A DNA stretch of 25,859 nt from SHLQ01 sp964562985 (GTDB lineage: Bacteria; Actinomycetota; Acidimicrobiia; Acidimicrobiales; SHLQ01). Below are positions 9,216 through 15,753 of this stretch, in pieces. The notes under the pieces were generated by a model. It was not told the DNA's origin. It saw nothing but the letters and a program-made list of their open reading frames with translations, and did not search any database. The translations under genes were made by a program, and so were the position numbers. Location: assembly GCA_964562985.1 (NCBI GenBank), contig CAZLWE010000049.1:1-25859 (forward strand). Reading direction: 5' to 3'. How positions within the stretch are numbered: position 1 is the first letter of the stretch; the number at the start of each line of letters is the position of its first letter.

Positions 9216-10028
9216 CTATTCGACGACTACGCCTTCGAGCTCGGGATTTGGCGGGAAGTCGTCGGAGGCGAGCTTCTCGAGGGTGTCGACCAGGATCTGG
9301 CTAATGACGATGTTGCGGTACCACTTGCGGTTTGCCGGAACCACAAACCACGGGGCATCGGGGGTAGAGGTTTCCATCACCATGTCGCCAAAGGCGGCCT
9401 GGTAGTCCTCCCACAGCTTGCGCTCCTCGAGATCGCCAAACTCGAACTTCCAGTGCTTGGTCGGGTCGTCGATCCGCGCCTGAAGCCGATCACGTTGCTC
9501 GTCCTTCGAGATGTGCAAGAAGATCTTGACGATTGTGGTGCCCTCGTCGACCAGCATCTGCTCGAAGTTGCGGATGTGCTCGTATCGCTTGCGCCAACGA
9601 CCCTCCGGAACGATGTCGCGTACTCGTACCACCAGCACGTCCTCGTAGTGGCTTCGGTTGAAGATGTTGATGTGGCCCGATGCTGGGGTGTGTTGATGAA
9701 TGCGCCAGAGGTAGTCGTGCGAGAGCTCCTCTGAGGTGGGCTTTTTGAACGACGCGATGTGCACGCCCTGGGGGTTGGTTCGATCGAATACCGCTCGAAT
9801 GGTGCCATCCTTGCCGCCGGTGTCGGTGGCTTGCAGCACGAACAGTAGTTTCTCTTTGCCGTGGGCGTACAAGTGCTCTTGCAGCTCTTCCACTCGCTTG
9901 TTGAGCGCCTTGAAGATGGGTTTGGCGTCATCCTTGGTGAGCCCCCCGGCAGCGTTCTGGTCGATGCTGTCGAGACCAGCGAAGGTAGCTGGGTCAACGC
10001 GGTAGTCGTCATAGGGGACGTGTGTCAT
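9216..10028 (-). CDS. ppk2: PPK2-family polyphosphate:nucleotide phosphotransferase
   Basis: This 270-residue cytoplasmic enzyme transfers phosphate between polyphosphate and nucleoside mono- or diphosphates. The Walker A motif is ATDTGGKDG at residues 67-75, followed by DRTNPQGVHIASFKKPT, the family's DYLWRIHQHTPASGHI block and IFNRSHYEDVLVVRV, which carry the Walker B and lid residues. It most resembles the TIGR03709 (class III-like) group, so AMP/ADP phosphorylation is plausible but unproven. ATG 10028 is chosen because AGAGG precedes it and the family start follows; upstream in-frame codons run into the neighbouring gene. It lies eight bases after the Yip1-like gene, so the two form a unit. 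It is convergent with the SMP-30 gene with no spacer. Confidence 0.93.
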   Translation of the reverse strand: MTHVPYDDYRVDPATFAGLDSIDQNAAGGLTKDDAKPIFKALNKRVEELQEHLYAHGKEKLLFVLQATDTGGKDGTIRAVFDRTNPQGVHIASFKKPTSEELSHDYLWRIHQHTPASGHINIFNRSHYEDVLVVRVRDIVPEGRWRKRYEHIRNFEQMLVDEGTTIVKIFLHISKDEQRDRLQARIDDPTKHWKFEFGDLEERKLWEDYQAAFGDMVMETSTPDAPWFVVPANRKWYRNIVISQILVDTLEKLASDDFPPNPELEGVVVE

Positions 10029-10036
10029 TGAAGCCT

Positions 10037-10531
10037 CTAGAAGATTGCGGTGAAGATAACGCGGAGGATCAACCGGATCGCTACACCAATGATGATCACG
10101 ATCGCTGTTGGCCCCGTCGGCAAATCGAGCCCGGCCCGTATCGCCTTGAAGAGCACCCAGAAATACCACAGCAGCGAGAGCAAACCGAGGAAGGGAATGA
10201 TGGCTAGCCAGGTAACGACGGCGGCGAATCCGGTCACTCGAAGCATTTCTCCCAACGTTGATTGAGCGCCGAAGAAACGTACACCTACAAAATTGAGAAT
10301 CGCGGCAAGGGCAACCCAACTCAGCATCGTCGAGACCACGCCCACGAAGAAGATAGAAACGAAAGACGAGCCGCCGCCGGTAATGGAGTTACCCAGGCCA
10401 CCCCCGATTCCAGCGAGGATCGCGGAGATCGCCACCACAACCGCTGCTTGCACCGTCGCAGATTCATCGTGCTCAACAATTTCGTAGGTGGCCACATCAC
10501 CCTTGAAGGCACCGATAAGGCGCTCGACCAT
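10037..10531 (-). CDS. Yip1-domain-like integral membrane protein
   Basis: This is a 164-residue membrane protein. ATG 10531 is chosen because CAGGAG sits eight bases before it; an extended frame upstream overlaps the divergent acyl-CoA dehydrogenase. After a short N-terminal segment (MVERLIGAFKGDVATYEIV) there are about five hydrophobic segments: near residues 27-45, 58-78, 95-115, 117-132 and 145-164. The pattern of glycine-rich helices and a short soluble N-terminus resembles the bacterial Yip1 family, whose function is not known. It is the first gene of a two-gene unit with ppk2, eight bases apart. Topology is inferred from hydrophobicity only. Confidence 0.78.
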   Translation of the reverse strand: MVERLIGAFKGDVATYEIVEHDESATVQAAVVVAISAILAGIGGGLGNSITGGGSSFVSIFFVGVVSTMLSWVALAAILNFVGVRFFGAQSTLGEMLRVTGFAAVVTWLAIIPFLGLLSLLWYFWVLFKAIRAGLDLPTGPTAIVIIIGVAIRLILRVIFTAIF

Positions 10532-10621
10532 AACTTCTCCTGACAATTTCGACGGCTCCATTAGCGAAGTGCCCGAGCCGAATCGCCCCGAGCGTAGCAG
10601 GCACCGCCCGTTGGGCTCGCA

Positions 10622-10645
10622 GAGTAAGTGACCGGCGAGTAAGTT
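10622..10645 (+). promoter_or_regulatory. direct repeat overlapping the -10 hexamer of the acyl-CoA dehydrogenase gene
   Basis: GAGTAAGT occurs at 10622-10629 and again at 10637-10644, a 15-base period. The second copy contains most of TAAGTT (10640-10645), which lies six bases before ATG 10652, so the message is probably leaderless. The repeat could be a regulator site; this is inference. Confidence 0.5.
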
Positions 10646-10651
10646 CTGGTT

Positions 10652-11767
10652 ATGCAGTTCGCTTTCACCGAAGAACAAGAGCAACTTCGAGGGTTCGTCC
10701 GCCAGTTTCTCGAGGAGAAATCTTCCGAGGCCGACGTGCGCAAGGCCATGGCGACCGAATCGGGCTACGACGAAGCGGTGTGGGCGCAGATGGCCGAACA
10801 GATGGGCCTGCAAGCGCTAGCCATTCCCGAAGAATACGGCGGCCAAGGATTCGGGTGGATCGAGTTGGGCATCGTCCTCGAAGAGATGGGCCGTGCCTTG
10901 CTCTGTGCTCCGTTCTTTTCGACCGCCGTGCTCGCGACGTCCGCGTTGCTGCACGCCGACGACCCCGATGTCGCCGGTGAGTATCTGCCACGGATCGCCA
11001 GTGGTGAACTGATCGCAACGGTTGCACTCGCAGAAGAGAGCGGTGCATGGGACGAAACGGGCGTCACGACAACCGCTACCGCGGATGGTGATTCGTGGCT
11101 TCTCGACGGAACCAAGTTCTACGTCCTCGACGGACATACCGCAGGCTTGTTGATCGTCGCCGCTCTCACCGAGGCCGGCGTGTCGTTGTTCGCCGTTGCG
11201 GGCGATGCCTCCGGCGTCACTCGTACGCCGCTGGCGACGATGGACCAAACCCGCAAGCAGGCGAAGGTCGAGTTGACCTCGGCACCCGGCCGCCTCATCG
11301 GCGTCGATGGGCAAGGCTGGGCGACTATCACCAAGGTGTTGCAGCACGCCGCCGTTGGTTTGGCAGCCGAGCAGGTCGGGGGTGGCGAACGTGCGATGGA
11401 GATGGCCGTCGCCTACGCCAAAGACCGTAAGCAGTTCGGTCGAGCCATCGGCTCATTCCAAGCAATAAAGCACAAGTGCGCCGACATGTTGCTCGAGGTT
11501 GAATCGGCGAAGTCTGCGGCGTACTACGCCGCCTGGTGTGCCGCTGTTGACAACGATGAACTCCCCGCAATGGCGAGCCTCGCCAAGAGCTATTGCTCAG
11601 AGGCCTACTTCCGAGCCGCCTCCGAGAACATCCAGATCCACGGAGGGATCGGCTTTACCTGGGAGCACCCGGCGCATTTGTACTTCAAGCGTGCAAAGAG
11701 TTCCGAACTGCTCTTTGGCAGCCCGACCTTCCATCGAGCGCGCCTGGCCGAAGCCATTGGTTTGTAA
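10652..11767 (+). CDS. acyl-CoA dehydrogenase family protein
   Basis: This is a 371-residue FAD-dependent acyl-CoA dehydrogenase, oxidising the alpha-beta bond of an acyl-CoA and passing electrons to ETF. Seen: the N-terminal helix FTEEQEQLRGFVRQFLEEK, the IPEEYGGQGFGWIELGIVLEEMGR block near residues 57-80, the middle beta domain (residues about 125-225), and the C-terminal signature DRKQFGRAIGSFQAIKHKCADM near residues 258-279. The FAD/active-site region NIQIHGGIGFTWEHPAHLYFKR lies near residues 328-349. It is likely a single-gene transcript with a leaderless start. Its chain-length or substrate preference cannot be read. It is divergent from the Yip1/PPK2 unit. Confidence 0.93.
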   Translation: MQFAFTEEQEQLRGFVRQFLEEKSSEADVRKAMATESGYDEAVWAQMAEQMGLQALAIPEEYGGQGFGWIELGIVLEEMGRALLCAPFFSTAVLATSALLHADDPDVAGEYLPRIASGELIATVALAEESGAWDETGVTTTATADGDSWLLDGTKFYVLDGHTAGLLIVAALTEAGVSLFAVAGDASGVTRTPLATMDQTRKQAKVELTSAPGRLIGVDGQGWATITKVLQHAAVGLAAEQVGGGERAMEMAVAYAKDRKQFGRAIGSFQAIKHKCADMLLEVESAKSAAYYAAWCAAVDNDELPAMASLAKSYCSEAYFRAASENIQIHGGIGFTWEHPAHLYFKRAKSSELLFGSPTFHRARLAEAIGL

Positions 11768-11790
11768 GCCCTTTGGCCTATGCCGCCTAG

Positions 11791-11819
11791 GGAACTTTCC
11801 TCACCCATAGAATGTCGTA
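11791..11819 (+). promoter_or_regulatory. possible ECF-type promoter upstream of the phosphatase-kinase-nucleotidyltransferase cassette
   Basis: GGAACTT at 11791-11797 and GTCGTA at 11814-11819 are separated by 17 bases (counting from GGAACT), which resembles ECF sigma-factor promoters. It lies about 55 bases before ATG 11873. TACTAT at 11826-11831 is an alternative ordinary -10. Confidence 0.35.
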
Positions 11820-11872
11820 CACAGGTACTATCTCGTTCAAGGCGTAACTGGGTTGAATGAGGAGAGGTCAAT

Positions 11873-12697
11873 ATGCATTACTTTGCTGACGTTGCTGTAG
11901 AGGCAGCCACGCTTGCGGGCAAACACCTGGTGGGGAATTTCAGGAGCCATCATGCATCGGTGTTTGGCACCGACATCATGTCTGTCGGCAATCGCAGTCT
12001 TTCGAAGGAAGTCACGTCTGCCAACGATCACGAGGCGGACGAGATCATCATTGGACATCTCACCGATCGGTGTCCTGACCATAATCTCCTCACCGAGGAG
12101 ACCGGCCTTGTCGATCGTGGAAGCGACTACACCTGGATCGTCGATCCGCTCGACGGCAGTAGCAACTTCTTGAATCACAATCCCTTCTTCGCTGTCTCGA
12201 TCGCTCTGGCCTACAAGAACGAGCCAATTACGGGCGTCATCTTCGCGCCATACATCGAGGAGATGGTCGTCGCTCGTAAGGATCACGGCTGCACCATCAA
12301 CGGTCGACCGGTAACTGTTTCCGACACCGCCGAGCTGGCCAAGACCTACATCGTTGGTTGTCCCGGCGGCGAAAAGAGCAACGCTCGTTTCGCTGAGCTC
12401 GAGTACAACTTGCACAAGCAGAACAAGGACTTCCGCAAGATCGGCTCGGCCGCAGTGGAGTGTTACATGGTGGCAGCGGGACGCGTCGATGCGTTCACCA
12501 CCCTTTCGATTTCGCCATGGGATGTGGCGGCAGGAGTTCTGTGCGCACAAGAAGCTGGCGGCACCGTCAGCGACTTTCATGGGAACCCATGGAAGCTCGA
12601 CAAGACCGACCTGTTGGTCTCCAATGGGCGTGTGCACGACACAATTCTCGAAGAGATTCAGAAGGCGGGCGTCGACACGCCGCTCGACGCCAAGTAA
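11873..12697 (+). CDS. inositol monophosphatase family phosphatase
   Basis: This 274-residue Mg-dependent phosphatase belongs to the inositol-monophosphatase/CysQ/FBPase superfamily. Metal-binding motifs are Glu75-Glu76 in LLTEETG, DPLDGSSN at residues 91-98 (usually DPLDGTTN), and Trp216-Asp217 in SPWDVAAG. The length is normal. The start ATG 11873 has GGAGAGG upstream. It is the first of three genes on one strand with gaps of 12 and 10 bases, so it is almost surely co-transcribed with the kinase and nucleotidyltransferase that follow. Its substrate is not readable from sequence; the neighbours suggest a sugar phosphate or a related phosphate ester. The SS for TT change in the core motif is conservative. 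Confidence 0.9.
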   Translation: MHYFADVAVEAATLAGKHLVGNFRSHHASVFGTDIMSVGNRSLSKEVTSANDHEADEIIIGHLTDRCPDHNLLTEETGLVDRGSDYTWIVDPLDGSSNFLNHNPFFAVSIALAYKNEPITGVIFAPYIEEMVVARKDHGCTINGRPVTVSDTAELAKTYIVGCPGGEKSNARFAELEYNLHKQNKDFRKIGSAAVECYMVAAGRVDAFTTLSISPWDVAAGVLCAQEAGGTVSDFHGNPWKLDKTDLLVSNGRVHDTILEEIQKAGVDTPLDAK

Positions 12698-12709
12698 CGC
12701 ACTGACGAA

Positions 12710-13978
12710 ATGAGCGAACCCACATATCGGATTCTTGACCGGGACAGCCTCCCCGAGTATCTCAACGAAATCCCGGCGGTACTCGAGGTGCTGTCCAGCG
12801 GAGCATCGATATCGGCTTCCGACATCGACATCATTGAAATCGGTGACGGAAACCTCAACTTTGTCTACCGAGTGACGTCGACGGTCGACACAACCCGGTC
12901 GGTAATCGTGAAACAGGCTGTGCCGTACCTCCGTATGGTTGGTGAGGAGTGGCCACTGAGCCGCGATCGCATGAAATACGAGATTCGAGCGCTTCAGGTC
13001 TACAACCAGGTCGTGCCCAACCTCGTGCCGACGATCTTTCACGCGGATGAAGACATGAGCACGCTCGTCATGCAGTGTCTCGACGACCACATCATCTTGC
13101 GCCGAGGGATGATCGACGGTGTGTACTACCCCAAAGTCGCGGAACACATCGGCGAGTTTCTTGCCGAGACTCTCTTCCGCACCAGCGCCTGGTCGATGAC
13201 CAGCGAAGAGCGACGGGCCCTGATGGACAAGTTCACCCTGAACGATGAGCTGTGCAAGCTCACCGAGGAGTTCATCTTTACGTTCCCGTACATGGAACAT
13301 GACTCGAACTACTCCAACCCGGCCACCGACGAGTGGGCGAAAGCGAACATCCACAAGGACACGCAGTACAAGCTCGATGTGCTCGAGTTCAAAGATCTAT
13401 TCGTCGCAAAGACCGACGCGCTCTTGCATGCCGATCTGCACACCGGCTCATTGATGGTGAACCACGATGAGAGCTACGTCATCGACATGGAGTTTGCCTA
13501 CTTCGGGCCCTTTGGTTTCGACGTCGGGAAGGTCATTTCGAACTTCTTGTTGGCAGCCACCGCACACTTCGAACGAGCGGGTGGCGCGGACTATCGGGAA
13601 TGGGCGATCGATCAGATCGCGATCATCTGGGACACCTTTTCGGAGCGGTTCCTCGCTCTGTGGCGAGAGACCGGCGCATCAACGATGCTGATCGACGGCC
13701 TACTCACCGACGATGAATTTCAACAGCTGACCACGCAGTTCATGCTCAACCTTCTTCGCGAATCGGCCGGGTTCTGCGCCTGTTCGATGGCTCGTCGAAC
13801 GGTTGGAATTGCGGGTGTGGCTGATGTTCGCGACATCGAGGATCTCGATCGTCGTGCCGAACTGGAGATCGCCAATCTTCAACTGAGTAAGGCGATCATG
13901 GCCGCTCGAAACGAGCTGTCGTCAATTCAGGATTGGCAACAGCTAGTCCGAGACTTCTACAACGCTCAGGAACTGTAA
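12710..13978 (+). CDS. mtnK: S-methyl-5-thioribose kinase family protein
   Basis: This 422-residue kinase has the choline-kinase/APH fold and closely follows MtnK, which phosphorylates the anomeric hydroxyl of 5-methylthioribose. Visible family blocks are EIGDGNLNFVYRV (residues 43-55), VKQAVPYLR with the nucleotide-binding Lys (67-75), WPLSRDRMKYE, HADLHTGS at 240-247 (usually HGDLHTGS) with the catalytic Asp, and VIDMEFAYFGPFGFDVG (257-273) with the metal Asp and Glu. The length matches MtnK (about 400). No other methionine-salvage gene (mtnA, mtnB) is next to it; instead it is sandwiched between a phosphatase and a nucleotidyltransferase. It may therefore act on another sugar or on methylthioribose for a different end. 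Confidence 0.85.
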   Translation: MSEPTYRILDRDSLPEYLNEIPAVLEVLSSGASISASDIDIIEIGDGNLNFVYRVTSTVDTTRSVIVKQAVPYLRMVGEEWPLSRDRMKYEIRALQVYNQVVPNLVPTIFHADEDMSTLVMQCLDDHIILRRGMIDGVYYPKVAEHIGEFLAETLFRTSAWSMTSEERRALMDKFTLNDELCKLTEEFIFTFPYMEHDSNYSNPATDEWAKANIHKDTQYKLDVLEFKDLFVAKTDALLHADLHTGSLMVNHDESYVIDMEFAYFGPFGFDVGKVISNFLLAATAHFERAGGADYREWAIDQIAIIWDTFSERFLALWRETGASTMLIDGLLTDDEFQQLTTQFMLNLLRESAGFCACSMARRTVGIAGVADVRDIEDLDRRAELEIANLQLSKAIMAARNELSSIQDWQQLVRDFYNAQEL

Positions 13979-13988
13979 GGGGAAGCAC

Positions 13989-14747
13989 ATGTCAGAACAG
14001 CAACTGATCGGGATCATTCCTGCCGCAGGAAGCGGCATTCGAGCCCGGCCATATACCTACGAGCTGCACAAGGGTATGTTCCTCATCGATGGGAAGCCCA
14101 ACATCCAGCGTCATCTTGAGCTCATGCGTGACGAGATGGGAATCGAAGAGATCGTGATCGTCACGGGCTACATGGCCGATACGATCACCGAGTTCTTCGG
14201 CGATGGCTCCGAGTTTGGGGTTCGACTCACCTACGTGGAGAACCAGCACCTCGACAAGGGTTGGGCATGGTCGGTGTTGCTCGCCAAGCCGTACATGGCT
14301 GGCCGCCTAGGCGTGGTCATGCTCGCCGACGAGTTCTACCTCGACAGCAACCTCGGTGAGATGACCGCGATAGACAGTGACTTCAGCGTCGTCGTTCCGG
14401 TCAAACCCGTCGACAATCCTGAGCTCATAAAGAAGAACTTCTCCGTCGAACGCGATGGTGCACGAATCATCCGCCTCGTGGAAAACCCGGTTTCGACCCC
14501 GAATGACCTGCTGGGAATGGCAGCGTTTGTGATACGCCCGGATGTGATGACCGAATTGGAACAGGCATTTGAGGCGGGCCGCTCGTCGCTTGACTTCGTC
14601 ACCTTCGTCGACGATCTCATTCGAAATGGTCGCACCGTTGGTGCCTTTGATCTCCAGGGCGATTACATCAACCTCAACGATGTTGCGAGTATGGAAGCGG
14701 CTCAGGACGCCGCGATCAGAAGCCGGCTTTCGTCGTCAGATAGCTAG
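13989..14747 (+). CDS. sugar- or choline-phosphate-type nucleotidyltransferase
   Basis: This 252-residue protein has the NTP_transferase Rossmann fold, which joins NTP with a sugar-1-phosphate or phosphocholine-like substrate to give an NDP-activated compound. The nucleotide-binding signature is PAAGSGIRARPYT at residues 11-23, followed by ELHKGM, where HK replaces the normal PK. The metal Asp is probably Asp114 in VVMLADEFY. A late ENP block (VENPVSTPN) fits sugar nucleotidyltransferases. The start has AAGGGGAAG upstream. It lies 10 bases after the kinase gene. The natural reading is that the kinase makes the 1-phosphate and this enzyme activates it. The nucleotide and sugar are unknown; a LicC-like cytidylyltransferase role is an alternative. 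Confidence 0.85.
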   Translation: MSEQQLIGIIPAAGSGIRARPYTYELHKGMFLIDGKPNIQRHLELMRDEMGIEEIVIVTGYMADTITEFFGDGSEFGVRLTYVENQHLDKGWAWSVLLAKPYMAGRLGVVMLADEFYLDSNLGEMTAIDSDFSVVVPVKPVDNPELIKKNFSVERDGARIIRLVENPVSTPNDLLGMAAFVIRPDVMTELEQAFEAGRSSLDFVTFVDDLIRNGRTVGAFDLQGDYINLNDVASMEAAQDAAIRSRLSSSDS

Positions 14748-14785
14748 CTAGCTCCACCGACATCGCGAGTACGCGTACGCATCGT

Positions 14786-14791
14786 TAAGGT
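14786..14791 (+). promoter_or_regulatory. -10 hexamer TAAGGT of a probable leaderless promoter
   Basis: TAAGGT is followed by exactly six bases (AGGCGG) and then GTG 14798. It fits the TANNNT pattern seen before other genes here. The G-rich gap could also act as a weak ribosome binding site. Confidence 0.5.
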
Positions 14792-14797
14792 AGGCGG

Positions 14798-15238
14798 GTG
14801 ATTTGGCTCGCCGCGATCGTTGGCTTGATTCTCGTCGTCGGCATCGCCGTTTTTGCGGTTGCTCGAGTCTCTGTCGAACTCGAGGGAACAATGGCTCCAG
14901 CGTTACTTGAGCTCGATGACGCTGTGGAGGTCGTGGCGGAATCTATTCCCTTCGAAGTGAGCGCCGTGGTCAGCCACGACGATGTCAGCGAAGTCATTCG
15001 TTGGGTACTCGACTGGTTCGATCGCCTCGGTCTTGTGAGTGATTTTGGTGAGGAGATGGGTGGCGACTGGGTGGTGGAAGACCAAGTGGTTGTCGATGAG
15101 ATCGGCGTGGTCGACTACGCGGTTGCTCGCGGGATCGACGAACGTCACGACCTCGACAGCGTGCACATCACCGTGATCGTGGATGCATTCGTAACGTATC
15201 TCCGCGACATCGGAGCGGTCGGCGATGAGGTACAGTAG
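14798..15238 (+). CDS. small single-pass membrane protein, conserved hypothetical
   Basis: This 146-residue protein starts at GTG 14798 and ends at TAG 15236-15238. The first 22 residues (IWLAAIVGLILVVGIAVFAVAR) form one clear N-terminal membrane helix. The rest is a soluble, acidic domain with LLELDDAVEVVAESIPFEVSAVVSHDDVSEVIRWVLDWF near residues 35-73, which reminds me of a conserved actinobacterial hypothetical family with an ELDDAVEFVADRLP-type core; I cannot name a function. The C-terminus ends AFVTYLRDIGAVGDEVQ. It is followed by the structured non-coding stretch from 15239. The family memory is unverified, but coding is well supported by composition and start context. Confidence 0.72.
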   Translation: MIWLAAIVGLILVVGIAVFAVARVSVELEGTMAPALLELDDAVEVVAESIPFEVSAVVSHDDVSEVIRWVLDWFDRLGLVSDFGEEMGGDWVVEDQVVVDEIGVVDYAVARGIDERHDLDSVHITVIVDAFVTYLRDIGAVGDEVQ

Positions 15239-15249
15239 GGATCACCAAG

Positions 15250-15265
15250 AGAGAGGAGGTGGTCC
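15250..15265 (+). promoter_or_regulatory. extended Shine-Dalgarno / complement of the 16S rRNA 3' tail
   Basis: AGAGAGGAGGTGGTCC can pair along its full 16 bases with the standard bacterial 16S 3' end (GGATCACCTCCTTTCT), with two G-U pairs. GGATCACC just upstream (15239-15246) can pair with 15258-15265 to hide it, and GGACCAC at 15325-15331 can pair with 15259-15265 instead. No ATG, GTG or TTG sits at proper spacing downstream; the frame ending at 15312 has only ATC 15268 or ATA 15277 in range. Confidence 0.55.
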
Positions 15266-15296
15266 CAATCAACGATATAGATTTTGGAACCTTGGA

Positions 15297-15378
15297 GGTG
15301 TCTGACCGTTAGGTCGGGCCCGCTGGACCACTGGCGAGAGTTGACTCGCTGCCTGTTCTACAGACAGTGTCAGACACC
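15297..15378. repeat. 10-bp inverted repeat enclosing small hairpins
   Basis: GGTGTCTGAC at 15297-15306 is exactly complementary to GTCAGACACC at 15369-15378. Inside are GACC-GTTA-GGTC (15304-15315), which competes for part of the outer arm, GCGAG/CTCGC around AGTTGA, and CTGT/ACAG. The core GTCTGAC is shared with the element at 3979-4090, so it may be the same repeat class, or the closing stem of a structured RNA. Confidence 0.55.
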
Positions 15379-15499
15379 GCCGAACATAGCCGTCGGACGT
15401 CGTTCCACCCGACCATTGCTTCACAGGTCTCTCGGGATCTGAGACGCATGACAAGGTCGTTTCGGTTTCTCCAGCGAATAGGAGCAGCGCAAGCTGCGC

Positions 15500-15530
15500 A
15501 GAGGGGAAGGGCGTATCGCCCTTCCCCTCT
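15500..15530 (+). terminator. strong intrinsic terminator
   Basis: A perfect 14-bp stem, AGAGGGGAAGGGCG at 15500-15513 with 15517-15530, has a TAT loop and is followed by AACTCTTTT. A GCAGC-GCAA-GCTGC hairpin (15484-15497) stands directly before it. It separates the structured stretch from the next gene. Confidence 0.9.
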
Positions 15531-15548
15531 AACTCTTTTGGGGACGCC

Positions 15549-15554
15549 TATGAT
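15549..15554 (+). promoter_or_regulatory. -10 hexamer TATGAT of a probable leaderless promoter
   Basis: TATGAT is followed by exactly six bases (GAGTCG) and ATG 15561, the same arrangement as at 4562-4574. It lies just after the terminator, so this gene is likely transcribed on its own. Confidence 0.6.
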
Positions 15555-15560
15555 GAGTCG

Positions 15561-15746
15561 ATGCAGCGCCCAAAGGCCTTCCACGAGTTCCGCTTCATCG
15601 GCGACAAACGCACCCAGCGGGTGTATGACCTCGATCAGGAGTACCCCGACGAGGTGATCGACTCCTTGGTGGCCAGTGAACAGGTGGCCACCTTTGGCCC
15701 CGACACGCTGGCAGAGGCCCGAAACCGGGGGTATCGCCCCGCGTGA
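15561..15746 (+). CDS. small conserved-looking hypothetical protein
   Basis: This 61-residue protein begins MQRPKAFHEFRFIGDKRTQR and ends FGPDTLAEARNRGYRPA. It is soluble, with no membrane segment, and has mixed charge. I believe similar short proteins occur in other actinobacteria, but I cannot name a function. Coding is supported by the TATGAT hexamer exactly six bases upstream, by the terminator that isolates it from the upstream region, and by the ordered protein-like composition. A longer in-frame start of the hydrolase overlaps it in another phase, but that gene's better start (15754) lies just after this stop, leaving seven bases between them, so the two probably form an operon. Confidence 0.7.
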   Translation: MQRPKAFHEFRFIGDKRTQRVYDLDQEYPDEVIDSLVASEQVATFGPDTLAEARNRGYRPA

Positions 15747-15753
15747 AGGGAGA

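Larger units (their letters stand above)
15239..15560 (+). other. 322-base gene-free stretch rich in RNA structure
   Basis: No convincing protein gene is found here. It contains, in order: GGATCACC (15239-15246), a 16-base complement of the 16S rRNA 3' tail (15250-15265), an out-of-pattern mini-frame ending TAG 15310-15312, a 10-bp inverted repeat (15297-15306 with 15369-15378), further short hairpins (15392-15413, 15427-15445, 15484-15497), a strong terminator (15500-15530), and the -10 box of the next gene (15549-15554). The layout suggests a structured RNA of about 290 bases ending at the terminator. Confidence 0.6.

Noticed and set aside
10037..10813. Extended start of the Yip1-like protein
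   Set aside because: The extension overlaps the divergent acyl-CoA dehydrogenase; ATG 10531 has CAGGAG at the right distance.
11837..13354. Open frame of 505 codons on the reverse strand across the phosphatase and kinase genes
   Set aside because: It lies opposite two genes with complete family motifs, has no recognisable motif and no ribosome site; long antisense frames are common in GC-rich DNA.
15239..15535. RNase P RNA, tmRNA or T-box leader
   Set aside because: The hallmark sequences (GAGGAAAGTCC, the tmRNA tRNA-like ends, GGTGGNACCGCG) are absent.
15367..15657. Forward open frame starting MSDTAEHSRRTS inside the structured stretch
   Set aside because: It starts in the inverted-repeat arm, runs through the terminator hairpin and overlaps the 61-residue gene in a poorer frame; no ribosome site.
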